Below the pieces are notes generated by a model. The model ran no database searches and was not told the origin of the DNA. It saw only the letters and a list, made by a program, of their open reading frames with translations. The position numbers and the translations under genes were made by a program. From an uncultured Oscillospiraceae bacterium (lineage in GTDB: Bacteria > Bacillota > Clostridia > Oscillospirales > Oscillospiraceae), in contig CALWWH010000209.1 in the NCBI GenBank assembly GCA_944385195.1, positions 1-13,431 on the forward strand: a DNA stretch of 13,431 bases, written 5' to 3'. Numbering within the stretch: position 1 is the first letter of the stretch; every line of letters begins with the position of its first letter. This document shows positions 1 through 6,747 of the stretch, one piece after another.

Positions 1-367
1 CCAGGTCAATGACCTCGAAACCGGCGGACTCGATCATCATTGCGACCAGGTTCTTGCCGATGTCATGCAGGTCGCCCGCGACGGTGCCGATGATGACCTT
101 GCCGATGGAGGTGGCGGAGCTGTCGCCCAGGTAGGGCTTCAGGACCTCGACGCCCTTCTTCATGGCGCGAGCAGCGATCAGCATCTCGGGAACGAAGATC
201 TCGTTGTTCTTAAACTTCTCACCGACAACGCTCATGGCGTCGATCATGCCGGTGTTCAGAATGTCCATGGGGGCGCAGCCCTCGGACAGACATTCCTCAA
301 CGAGACCAGGGACGAGTTTGGTCTTGCCACGGATAACGGCAGAGCTGAGTTCTTCAAGCTTGGACAT
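1..367 (-). CDS. Methyl-accepting corrinoid protein, MtaC/MtbC/OdmA type (partial, C-terminus outside window)
   Basis: This cytoplasmic methyl carrier binds a cobalamin and shuttles a methyl group between a substrate-specific methyltransferase (MT I) and a THF methyltransferase (MT II). The first 122 residues are visible, starting MSKLEELSSA. Residues 1 to about 87 form the helical cap domain of the methyltransferase corrinoid proteins. The Rossmann B12 domain begins near residue 90 and carries the DxHxxG motif as DLHDIGKN at 99-106, with His101 the expected lower cobalt ligand. The ATG at 367-365 follows an AGGAGG at 376-381, eight bases away. The gene lies 66 bases downstream of the MT II gene on the same strand, which fits a pair. 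The reading frame runs off the window at base 1, so about 90 residues are probably missing. Family assignment is firm; the substrate cannot be told from this piece. Confidence 0.93.
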   Translation of the reverse strand, partial: MSKLEELSSAVIRGKTKLVPGLVEECLSEGCAPMDILNTGMIDAMSVVGEKFKNNEIFVPEMLIAARAMKKGVEVLKPYLGDSSATSIGKVIIGTVAGDLHDIGKNLVAMMIESAGFEVIDL

Positions 368-375
368 GATGGATT

Positions 376-381
376 CCTCCT
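376..381 (-). promoter_or_regulatory. Ribosome binding site of the corrinoid protein gene
   Basis: AGGAGG on the minus strand lies eight bases before the ATG at 367-365. It fixes the start of the truncated corrinoid protein gene. A run of seven T residues (minus strand) sits immediately upstream. Confidence 0.8.
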
Positions 382-405
382 AAAAAAATATGCGTTTTTA
401 AATAT

Positions 406-419
406 GCCGCAAAAGCGGC
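406..419 (-). other. Small hairpin in the gap between the methyltransferase and corrinoid protein genes
   Basis: On the minus strand the sequence is GCCGC-TTTT-GCGGC, a perfect 5-bp GC stem with a four-base loop. An AT-rich stretch follows, and a T run at 383-389 lies further on, next to the ribosome binding site. The T run is about 17 bases past the stem, so this is a poor intrinsic terminator. It could be an mRNA processing or stability element that sets the ratio of the two proteins, or chance. Confidence 0.35.
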
Positions 420-433
420 TTATTTACAAAAGA

Positions 434-1246
434 TTAAGCCTTCTTGGGCTCGGGACCGATCAGTCCCTCACGGAACGCCTGGATGAAGTCGAGGCACATC
501 TCGTCCTGCTCCAGCAGGGCGTTGGCGGCGTAAACCAGGCCGAGCATATCGCGGTTGGTTGGATCGACAATGGCGCTGTCCATGCCGGCGGCCATGGCCA
601 GGACCATGAAGGCCTGGTTGATGAGCTTGCGGGCGGGCAGACCAAAGGAGATGTTGCTCAGACCAGAGGTCAGGTGGATGTCCGGGTACTCCGCGCGAAT
701 CTGGCGGGCGCACTCGGCAAACATGGAGAATGCAGTCTCATCGGTGGACAGGGTGACAACCAGCGGATCGATGTACAGACGGCTGGGGGCGATACCATAC
801 TCCTTGGCCTTGGCCATGATGCCGTGGAAAGCCTCCATGCGGCGCTCGACGGAGTTGGGGATGCCCTTGTCGTCGCACAGCAGGGCCACGCAGCCCCACT
901 TGGTGTCAGCGATCACTGGGAAAATGATATCGATCTTGTTGCCCTCCATGGAGACGGAGTTGACGATACCAGGCTTCTTGCACAGAGGCAGTGCCTTAAC
1001 GATGGTCTCAGGGCTGGGGCTGTCCAGGCAGATGGGCACATCTGAGACTTCCTGCACCAGGTCCAGAATCCACTTTAGGGTCTCGACCTCGATGTCCTCA
1101 GTCACGGATGCGCAAACGTCCAGGTAGTCCGCACCAGCGGCTTCCTGACGCTGGGCGATGCGGCGGATATACGCCTCATCGCGGTTGGCGATGGCGCGGC
1201 CCATAGCGGGAATCGAGCCGTTGAGCTTCTCACCGATCAGAATCAT
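434..1246 (-). CDS. Pterin-dependent methyltransferase, MT II / MtgA-like (methylcorrinoid:tetrahydrofolate methyltransferase)
   Basis: This 270-residue protein is a single TIM barrel of the dihydropteroate synthase/MetH pterin-binding family, similar in length to AcsE. It probably moves a methyl group between the small corrinoid protein encoded next and tetrahydrofolate, as MT II enzymes of O-demethylases and MtgA do. Visible marks are IGEKLNG at 4-10, CLDSPS at 73-78 (Asp75 fits the pterin-contacting Asp of this family), YIDP at 158-161 and GLSNIS at 195-200 (Asn198 matches the pterin Asn of AcsE). The ATG at 1246 has GGGAGG eight bases upstream, so the longer 285-residue reading is not used. 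It is clearly different from the acsE copy at 5925-6710. The pairing with a corrinoid protein and a second reactivator supports the demethylase role. The direction of transfer is inferred. Confidence 0.87.
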   Translation of the reverse strand: MILIGEKLNGSIPAMGRAIANRDEAYIRRIAQRQEAAGADYLDVCASVTEDIEVETLKWILDLVQEVSDVPICLDSPSPETIVKALPLCKKPGIVNSVSMEGNKIDIIFPVIADTKWGCVALLCDDKGIPNSVERRMEAFHGIMAKAKEYGIAPSRLYIDPLVVTLSTDETAFSMFAECARQIRAEYPDIHLTSGLSNISFGLPARKLINQAFMVLAMAAGMDSAIVDPTNRDMLGLVYAANALLEQDEMCLDFIQAFREGLIGPEPKKA

Positions 1247-1254
1247 GATAAAAA

Positions 1255-1260
1255 CCTCCC
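1255..1260 (-). promoter_or_regulatory. Ribosome binding site deciding the MT II start
   Basis: GGGAGG on the minus strand lies eight bases before the ATG at 1246-1244. It supports that start over an in-frame ATG at 1291, which lies inside the end of the DUF2284 gene. Confidence 0.8.
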
Positions 1261-1265
1261 AAAAA

Positions 1266-1802
1266 TTAGTCCAATAAATAACACCCAACATAAGTCAGGG
1301 TATTGGTACCGTAATAATAGGGGACGCCATTGGCTTTGCAGGCCTCGCTGACCAGCATGCCATAGCCCTCCATCGAGGAGAAAGCCAGCTGCGGCGCCCG
1401 GCAGGGCTCGTCCGGGTAGGTACAGGTCTTGCAGACTGTGCAGCCACCGGCGCTCAGGGGAAGGGTGTCGGGGAACGCTTCGCGCACGCGCGGGGTCAAA
1501 GCAGCGAAGTTCTCCTTGTGCCTTCTGCCTATTTCCGTCATGCCTTCAAAATCCATGGAATCCTCCAGCTCCCCCGTAGTCTGGACGATGATCCCGCGGT
1601 GGTACTTTGCCACGCGCGCCCGGCACTCCTCCAGGGTGCCGCAGGCAGGAGGACAGGTCCAGTTGCGGCCATAGATCTTGCAGGTGTTGTCGGCGCACAT
1701 GGCGCGGACGTCCTCGCGAAGATTGATGGTCGCGGGGTCCATCTCACTTACGGTGGTAAAACCGGCTTCTTTGGCAATCTCAATCAGTTGTTCGATGGTC
1801 AT
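1266..1802 (-). CDS. DUF2284 Cys-rich predicted metal-binding protein
   Basis: This is a 178-residue soluble protein with 11 cysteines and the pattern of the DUF2284 family, which has no settled function. Two Cys groups stand out. One is C36-x4-C41-x8-C50-x3-C54, around YGRNWTCPPACG. The other is C121-x2-C124-x2-C127-x6-C134, around CTVCKTCTYPDEPC, which looks like a site for an Fe-S cluster. No signal peptide or membrane segment is visible. The ATG at 1802 overlaps the TGA of the upstream reactivator gene (ATGA), and GAGGAGGA lies six bases before it, so the two are translationally coupled. It sits between a reductive corrinoid reactivator and a methyltransferase. That context suggests electron transfer to the reactivator or corrinoid, but this is inference. 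Confidence 0.85.
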   Translation of the reverse strand: MTIEQLIEIAKEAGFTTVSEMDPATINLREDVRAMCADNTCKIYGRNWTCPPACGTLEECRARVAKYHRGIIVQTTGELEDSMDFEGMTEIGRRHKENFAALTPRVREAFPDTLPLSAGGCTVCKTCTYPDEPCRAPQLAFSSMEGYGMLVSEACKANGVPYYYGTNTLTYVGCYLLD

Positions 1803-3343
1803 TCGTCTTCCTCCTCGAAGCTCAGATGGTCTACGAAACAATCCTGAAAGTCTGGTGAGGATGCCAGCTCCAGGAATTCGATGGCGTCAGTGATGGCGCT
1901 GGCCCGGCGGAATTCATATCCACTGAGCGCTGCACAGCGGGCCCCTTCCCCGGCGGCGTTGCCGATGGCCCGGATGCGGCCTTCCAGCTGCCGGGGCAGC
2001 AGACCAATCTCCAGCGCAGAGTTAGGGTCTAAAAAACTGCCGAAAGCGCCGGCGATGCGGACCTCGTGGATATCCTCTACGGCAATGTCCAGATGAGCGC
2101 AGAGCAGCTCGATGCCTGCCGCGATGGCAGCCTTGGCCAGCTGCACCTCGCGGATGTCTTTCTGGGTCAGGCGCACGGGATCGCCGCCCTCGCAGAGCAG
2201 GAAGCAGCGCTCGGCATCCACTGTTGCAATCCGGGCTGCCAGCGCTTCGTCAGCGATGTCTCCGGCGTCCTGAATGCGACCGCTCTCGTCGATGACCTCT
2301 GCTTGCCGCAGTGCGGCGACCAGATCCAGCAGGCCGGAGCCGCAGATACCGATGACAGGTTTGTCGTCGAAGGTGTGAATCTGCAATGCGGAGCCATCCC
2401 ACCGGACGTGGTCGATGGCGCCGGGGATGGCGCGCATACCGAAGCGGATGTTTGCACCCTCAAAAGCGGGGCCGGCTGCCGTGGAGCAGGCTACGGAGCG
2501 GTGGGCGTTGCCCAAAATCAGCTCTCCGTTGGTGCCGAGGTCAAGCATCAGCGTCTGCTCTTCCAGCGTATCCAGTTGCTGGCTCAGAGCCACCGCAACA
2601 GTGTCTGCACCGACAAAGCCTGCGATACAGGGCAGGACGAAGAGCTTGCCCTCTGGGGCCATGTGCAGACCGTAGTCCGCAGCCTTCAGCGTCATGGCCT
2701 CCACCTGGGCGGGCTGATAAGGGGCCACGGCCAAGGTAGCGGGGGACAGCCCCAGAAGTAGATGGTGCATAGCGGTGTTGCCGACGGCGGTCAGAGACAA
2801 AACCTGAGCAGTTTCGCAGCCTGCTTTTTGGCAGGCCTCCGCCAGCAGATTGTCTAGGCAGCTGCGAATCAGGGCGCTCAACGCCTCCAACGCTCCGTCC
2901 ATTGCCGCCTGAATGCGGGAGATGACATCTCCTCCATATCGGGTCTGGGGGTTCAGCGTACTGGCAGTGGCGGCCAGCTCGCCGGTATGGGCTTCCATCA
3001 GGTAAAGAACCACCGTGGTGGTGCCAATGTCTACCGCAGCGACGTAGCAATTGCCGTCCAGCAGCTCTACATCAGGGCAGATGCTCACGGTGCGGGCATC
3101 GCCGCTGGTGAGGATCTGTACGGTGGGGCGGGCGGCTGGGAGCGTAACCGTGCAGTCGCGCTCAAGGATGGTCTGGCAGGCCAGAACCTGCTGCCCGTCC
3201 AGCAGAACGGTACACTTGCCGCAGGTGCCGTGTCCGCCGCAGGGGGCGTCTATCGGATAACCGGCAGCAGCGAGCACCTGGCGCAGCGGGGTGCCGGATT
3301 TGGCCTCGATGCGCAGGCCCGCAGGCAAGATGGTCAGTTTCAT
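1799..3343 (-). CDS. Second corrinoid-protein reductive activator, short form (2Fe-2S ferredoxin + ASKHA/DUF4445 ATPase domain)
   Basis: This is a 514-residue relative of RACo/AcsV and of the activating enzymes of O-demethylases. These use ATP to return inactive Co(II) corrinoid to Co(I). The N-terminal plant-type 2Fe-2S domain has C35-x5-C41-x2-C44-x11-C56. The ASKHA ATPase region starts with DIGTTT at 105-110 and continues with GNTAMHH, DLGTNGE, AGPAFEG and GICGSGL. It is about 117 residues shorter than the acsV copy, lacking most of the linker between ferredoxin and ATPase. The ATG at 3343 has a perfect AAGGAGG seven bases away, so an in-frame upstream ATG at 3373 is rejected. Its start overlaps the DUF3786 stop, and its stop overlaps the DUF2284 start. 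Because it lies beside the free corrinoid protein and MT II, that corrinoid protein is its likely target; this is inference. Confidence 0.9.
   Translation of the reverse strand: MKLTILPAGLRIEAKSGTPLRQVLAAAGYPIDAPCGGHGTCGKCTVLLDGQQVLACQTILERDCTVTLPAARPTVQILTSGDARTVSICPDVELLDGNCYVAAVDIGTTTVVLYLMEAHTGELAATASTLNPQTRYGGDVISRIQAAMDGALEALSALIRSCLDNLLAEACQKAGCETAQVLSLTAVGNTAMHHLLLGLSPATLAVAPYQPAQVEAMTLKAADYGLHMAPEGKLFVLPCIAGFVGADTVAVALSQQLDTLEEQTLMLDLGTNGELILGNAHRSVACSTAAGPAFEGANIRFGMRAIPGAIDHVRWDGSALQIHTFDDKPVIGICGSGLLDLVAALRQAEVIDESGRIQDAGDIADEALAARIATVDAERCFLLCEGGDPVRLTQKDIREVQLAKAAIAAGIELLCAHLDIAVEDIHEVRIAGAFGSFLDPNSALEIGLLPRQLEGRIRAIGNAAGEGARCAALSGYEFRRASAITDAIEFLELASSPDFQDCFVDHLSFEEEDE
1809..1816 (-). 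promoter_or_regulatory. Ribosome binding site of the DUF2284 gene, inside the upstream gene
   Basis: GAGGAGGA on the minus strand lies six bases before the DUF2284 ATG at 1802. It is embedded in the last codons of the reactivator gene, where it encodes part of an acidic Glu-rich tail. It decides the start and supports coupled translation. Confidence 0.75.
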
Positions 3344-3957
3344 CCCTGCGCCTCCTTCAGCAGAGTTTTGCAACGATTGAGTAGGATATCACCCACAAAC
3401 GCCATATCTTCGGCGGAAAAGGCGGCAGGGAAATTGTCAGAGAACAAAATCTGAGCCGAGGGCGGAAACTCCTCGTCCCCATCCCAAAGCAGCAGCTGGA
3501 TGTCGAGCCCCGGCAGGAAGTTGAAGGCAAAGCCCGCATCGCACTTGGGCAGCGGGGTACCCTTCAGCGCCTGACAGAGGTAGGGCACATGGGCAAGTTT
3601 GCCGCTGAACATCCAGGCACAGCGGGTCAGGCAGCGGCCCTGAAACTGGCGAAAGTAGACCTCACCCCAAGGCATATCCCGGTAGGCCAGGAATTTGCCC
3701 GCCGCGGGCTCCAACCTGCCGCAGGTCAGATAGCGCAGCAGCAAAATCTGTGTCGGCACCGGAGGCTCCGGACCGTCAAAGCCGAAGTCAGGCAGACGCA
3801 CGCGCAACGTCTGCCCCATGAGGGGCACAGACAGCCACTGGCCATCCCAGTCAAGGCCGCAGCGAGCGCTGATTTCGATGGGGTCCATCTGGGCCAGCAG
3901 CGCCGTATAGTGTTCATAGGGCATGCGCTCTTTGTTGTTGTGTTCAAATGTTGGCAT
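3340..3957 (-). CDS. DUF3786 protein
   Basis: This soluble protein of 205 residues matches the DUF3786 family by its layout. It has an N-terminal YEHYTALLAQMDP segment, a central ILLLRYL segment, YFRQFQGR at 101-108 and the hallmark WDGDEEFP at 158-165 followed by QILFSDN. The family is found in strict anaerobes and has no proven function. No signal peptide or metal-cluster motif is seen; the six cysteines are scattered. The start is uncertain. The ATG at 3957 overlaps acsV by 14 bases, while an ATG at 3924 (MPYEHY, 194 residues) leaves a 19-base gap; neither has a good ribosome binding site. The stop overlaps the next start as ATGA. Its place between two reactivators suggests a partner or chaperone of corrinoid activation, which is inference. 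Confidence 0.85.
   Translation of the reverse strand: MPTFEHNNKERMPYEHYTALLAQMDPIEISARCGLDWDGQWLSVPLMGQTLRVRLPDFGFDGPEPPVPTQILLLRYLTCGRLEPAAGKFLAYRDMPWGEVYFRQFQGRCLTRCAWMFSGKLAHVPYLCQALKGTPLPKCDAGFAFNFLPGLDIQLLLWDGDEEFPPSAQILFSDNFPAAFSAEDMAFVGDILLNRCKTLLKEAQG
3351..3357 (-). promoter_or_regulatory. Strong ribosome binding site of the short reactivator gene
   Basis: AAGGAGG on the minus strand lies seven bases before the ATG at 3343. It lies within the 3' end of the DUF3786 gene. It is among the strongest sites in the window and decides the start against the in-frame ATG at 3373. Confidence 0.85.
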
Positions 3958-5839
3958 ATGAAATCACCGTTGGGAAGAGACTCGTGTCGGTATGGGGCAA
4001 AAAGCAGCTGGCGACAAATTCGTCCATATAGCCAGGCTCCGCGGAGAGCTCCATATAGGTCATGTTGCGGCTCAGGACCTCAACCTGCTCAGCAGCCTGC
4101 CGGGAAAGCAGCATGGAATACGCCCCGGTGAGGGAAGTGTTGCCCACATAGTGAAACCGGTCGCGGGGAATGTCCGGCAGCATGCCAATGCGGACCGCGC
4201 TGTCCATATTGATGCCGCTGCCGATGCCGCCGGCTACATAGACCGCATCGATGTCCTCAGGGGTAAAGCCGGAGGCGGACAGCATGGTGCGGATGGCGGA
4301 GAAAATGGCGCCCTTGGCCCGGATGAAGCTGTCGATGTCGACCTCAGTCAGACTCAGCTCGGTGGTATCGGCGGTGGCAGGACGAAGAATATAACGGCCC
4401 AGGCCGTGTTCATCGTATGCAACGCGGCTGTCCTCGCGGAAACGGCCGCGGACATCCAAAATGGAGGTGCGGAACAGTTCGGCGATCAGGTCAATCAGAC
4501 CCGAGCCGCAGAGCCCGGCGGGCTCACCGCCGCCGATGACAGTCCAGGAGGGCTCGTGGCTTGCACTGTCGATCTTGACCGAGTCGATGGCGCCCTGGGT
4601 GGCTCGCATGCCGCAGGAGATCTCACCGCCCTCAAAGGCGGGGCCAGCGCTGCAAGCGCAGGTGAGCAAAAACTCACTGTTGCCGAAGACGATCTCGCCG
4701 TTGGTGCCCAAGTCTATAAATAGACTGCAAGCCTCGTTGCGCCACAGAGGCGTGACCAGCAGACCGGCGGTGATGTCGCCGCCGACATAGCTGCCCACGT
4801 TGGGAGAGATGCAGCAAGCGGCATCCGGGTGCAGATTCAGCTGCAGCTCAGAGGCCCGGAGCTCGGGCAGATGAAAGAAGGTCGGGACGTAGGGTTCCAG
4901 GCGGATGGGATCGGCATCAACGCCCAGCAGAAGGTGGTTCATGGTGGTGTTGCCCGCCAGAACGACGCGCAAAATCTGCGTAGGTTCGATGCCCAGATCC
5001 TGACACATCCGATGTAACAGGGGCGTGATGGTTTCGCTGACGACAGCACTGCGCAAACGCTCAGCACCGCCAGGGCGGGTAGAGGCAATGATCCGGTTGA
5101 TGACGTCGGCGCCATAGCGAATCTGCGCGTTGCCGGCGCTGGCGCAGGACAGCAGCTCTCCAGTGCGCAGATCAGCCAGTGTGGCAGCCACCGTGGTGGT
5201 GCCGATGTCGATGGCCGCGCCCAGCAAACGGGCAGTGCCCTGGGGCTGCAAGGACAGCACCCGGCCCTCGTCGGTCAGGACACAGTCCACGGCAAAATGG
5301 CTCTCGCGGAGGACCTTAGCCATCTGCCGCAGGGCAAAGCCGCTAAACTTGACCGCCTCATAGCCAGTACTGGCCAGGGCATCGCTCAGGCGCTCCGTAT
5401 CAGGGCGGGGATCGTCCAGGGATGGGGCCTCCATGGTGAGGCTCACGATGCGCAGACCACTGTTGCAGCCCTCGAGATGCTCCAATGCGCGCTCAAACTG
5501 TTCCCGGGTGCGGGGATCAGAGAGGTCGGCGGTGCGAATGCCGCTGCGGAAAGCGGCAGCGGAGTCGGGGATTTCGATGGTAGCGTCGCCATTGACAGTG
5601 CTGGCGCAGGCAAGGCGGTAGCCAGCTTCCCAGTCTGTCTGGGACAGGTGGCGGTGGGGCTGTGCCTGGACCGTACCGGCAGTGACGAGCACGCGGCATT
5701 TGCCGCAGATGGCATTGCCATTACAGGGCGCATCGATATCCACGCCAACACGGCGGGCAACATCCAGCAGCAGTTCGCCAGCCTCAGCTTTGGCGCTGCG
5801 GGTTTGGCCATTGGGAAGGGCAAAAGTGATCGTGTGCAT
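3944..5839 (-). CDS. acsV: AcsV/RACo, reductive activator of the corrinoid iron-sulfur protein
   Basis: This 631-residue protein, the usual size for RACo, restores catalytic Co(I) in CFeSP when its corrinoid has oxidised to Co(II), using ATP to drive the uphill electron transfer. The N-terminal 2Fe-2S domain has C39-x5-C45-x2-C48-x29-C78. A linker and middle domain fill about 100-205. The ASKHA ATPase region begins with DIGTTT at 211-216, followed by GNTTMNH, DLGTNGE, AGPAFEGGE, GLCGSGL and YVAGGIGSG. The ATG at 5839 follows AAAGGA at 5849-5854, nine bases away. It is the first gene after acsE, separated by a hairpin, and its stop overlaps the DUF3786 gene. The position right after the CFeSP genes and the full length make CFeSP the likely partner. 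The shorter paralogue at 1799-3343 probably serves another corrinoid protein. Confidence 0.94.
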   Translation of the reverse strand: MHTITFALPNGQTRSAKAEAGELLLDVARRVGVDIDAPCNGNAICGKCRVLVTAGTVQAQPHRHLSQTDWEAGYRLACASTVNGDATIEIPDSAAAFRSGIRTADLSDPRTREQFERALEHLEGCNSGLRIVSLTMEAPSLDDPRPDTERLSDALASTGYEAVKFSGFALRQMAKVLRESHFAVDCVLTDEGRVLSLQPQGTARLLGAAIDIGTTTVAATLADLRTGELLSCASAGNAQIRYGADVINRIIASTRPGGAERLRSAVVSETITPLLHRMCQDLGIEPTQILRVVLAGNTTMNHLLLGVDADPIRLEPYVPTFFHLPELRASELQLNLHPDAACCISPNVGSYVGGDITAGLLVTPLWRNEACSLFIDLGTNGEIVFGNSEFLLTCACSAGPAFEGGEISCGMRATQGAIDSVKIDSASHEPSWTVIGGGEPAGLCGSGLIDLIAELFRTSILDVRGRFREDSRVAYDEHGLGRYILRPATADTTELSLTEVDIDSFIRAKGAIFSAIRTMLSASGFTPEDIDAVYVAGGIGSGINMDSAVRIGMLPDIPRDRFHYVGNTSLTGAYSMLLSRQAAEQVEVLSRNMTYMELSAEPGYMDEFVASCFLPHTDTSLFPTVISYANI

Positions 5840-5882
5840 ATCGATAGGTCCTTTCGGAATGTAGTAGCAATAAAAGTGCCCA

Positions 5883-5909
5883 GCGGAGAGGGTCCAAGAC
5901 CCTCTCCGC
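5883..5909 (-). terminator. Perfect 12-bp hairpin after acsE (leaky terminator or processing element)
   Basis: GCGGAGAGGGTC at 5883-5894 is the exact inverse of GACCCTCTCCGC at 5898-5909, with a three-base loop. On the transcribed minus strand it starts 15 bases after the acsE stop. It is followed by TGGGCAC and then only TTTTATT, so the U tract is short and displaced. This points to partial termination or to a 3'-end stabiliser that favours the catalytic genes over the downstream reactivator genes. The rest of the 85-base gap (5840-5924) holds only the acsV ribosome binding site; I see no convincing promoter there. Confidence 0.6.
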
Positions 5910-5924
5910 GGCGGATTAGATCAA

Positions 5925-6710
5925 TTACAGCTCCAGGTAGGAATCAGCGTAGAGGTTGTTATTGAGGATGATATCGCAGGACTTGATGGTCTCCATCAGG
6001 CGCAGATCGCAGGGGTTGACGATGGCGGAAGTGAGGCCGTAGGCCATGGACATGGCGACCATGGCGCTGTCCATAATCGGACGGATGTTCTTCGGCATGC
6101 CGTTGGAAACGTTGGACAGACCGCCGGTGGTCTTCAGGCCCATGTCAGAGAGCATCTTCAGGGCCTCGAGCATCTCGACCTGCTTGTCCTGCATGCCCTT
6201 GATGACCAGGAACAGGGGGTCAAACCACATATCCTCGGGATCCATGCCCAGGGACATGCCGCGCTCGAGCATCTCCTGGCAGTAGGCCATACGCTCGTCG
6301 TTGTCAGAGGGAACGCCATCCTTAGAGCACAGAGCAATGATGATGGCATCATTGGCGGCGGCCAGGTCGATGTTTTCAATGCGGTCGCGGGCATCGGCAG
6401 AGTTGACGATGGGCTTGCCCTTGCTGCGGTTGTAGACGGAGATACCGGCCTCAATGGCCTTAGTATTCACGGTGTCCAGGCTCAGAGGAACATTGTCGAA
6501 GTTCTCCTGCAGGAGCTTGACAGCCCACATCATGAGCTCTTCGCCATTGGACTCGGCGGGGCCGATGTTGACATCCAGATAGGTGGCCCCGGCGTCCAGC
6601 TGCTGCTTGGCGCGCTTGAGAATGGGGTCAGGATTGAAGGTAGCCATAGCCTCACGGATGACCGGGCTGATGCAATGGATACGCTCGCCGATGGTAACAA
6701 ACTTAGCCAT
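5925..6710 (-). CDS. acsE: AcsE, methyltetrahydrofolate:corrinoid/iron-sulfur protein methyltransferase
   Basis: This 261-residue TIM-barrel enzyme has almost exactly the length of the Moorella thermoacetica enzyme. It transfers the methyl group of methyl-THF to the Co(I) of CFeSP, joining the methyl and carbonyl branches. Visible marks are LDVNIGPAESNG at 45-56, SLDT at 77-80 (Asp79, pterin contact), WFDP at 162-165 and GLSNVSNG at 197-204 (Asn200 corresponds to the pterin-binding Asn of the family). The first strand reads IGERIHC, whereas the Moorella protein has GERING as I recall it. The ATG at 6710 has GGAGG five bases upstream, so the longer 284-residue reading is not used. It lies 37 bases after acsC, as expected for an acs operon. 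A hairpin follows its stop. Confidence 0.94.
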   Translation of the reverse strand: MAKFVTIGERIHCISPVIREAMATFNPDPILKRAKQQLDAGATYLDVNIGPAESNGEELMMWAVKLLQENFDNVPLSLDTVNTKAIEAGISVYNRSKGKPIVNSADARDRIENIDLAAANDAIIIALCSKDGVPSDNDERMAYCQEMLERGMSLGMDPEDMWFDPLFLVIKGMQDKQVEMLEALKMLSDMGLKTTGGLSNVSNGMPKNIRPIMDSAMVAMSMAYGLTSAIVNPCDLRLMETIKSCDIILNNNLYADSYLEL

Positions 6711-6715
6711 AATAG

Positions 6716-6720
6716 CCTCC
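6716..6720 (-). promoter_or_regulatory. Ribosome binding site deciding the acsE start
   Basis: GGAGG on the minus strand lies five bases before the ATG at 6710-6708. It sits in the short gap after acsC and rules out the in-frame upstream ATG at 6779 inside acsC. Confidence 0.8.
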
Positions 6721-6747
6721 AAATGTAATGTATTTAGTGTCGGGAGA

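Noticed and set aside
406..419. Terminator between the MT II and corrinoid protein genes
   Set aside because: The stem is only five base pairs and the T run is about 17 bases away, next to the ribosome binding site, so I kept it only as a weak hairpin.
5840..5924. Internal promoter for acsV or a riboswitch such as a cobalamin element
   Set aside because: The gap is 85 bases, mostly hairpin and ribosome binding site. I see no paired -35/-10 boxes and no B12-box-like sequence, and it is too short for a cobalamin riboswitch.
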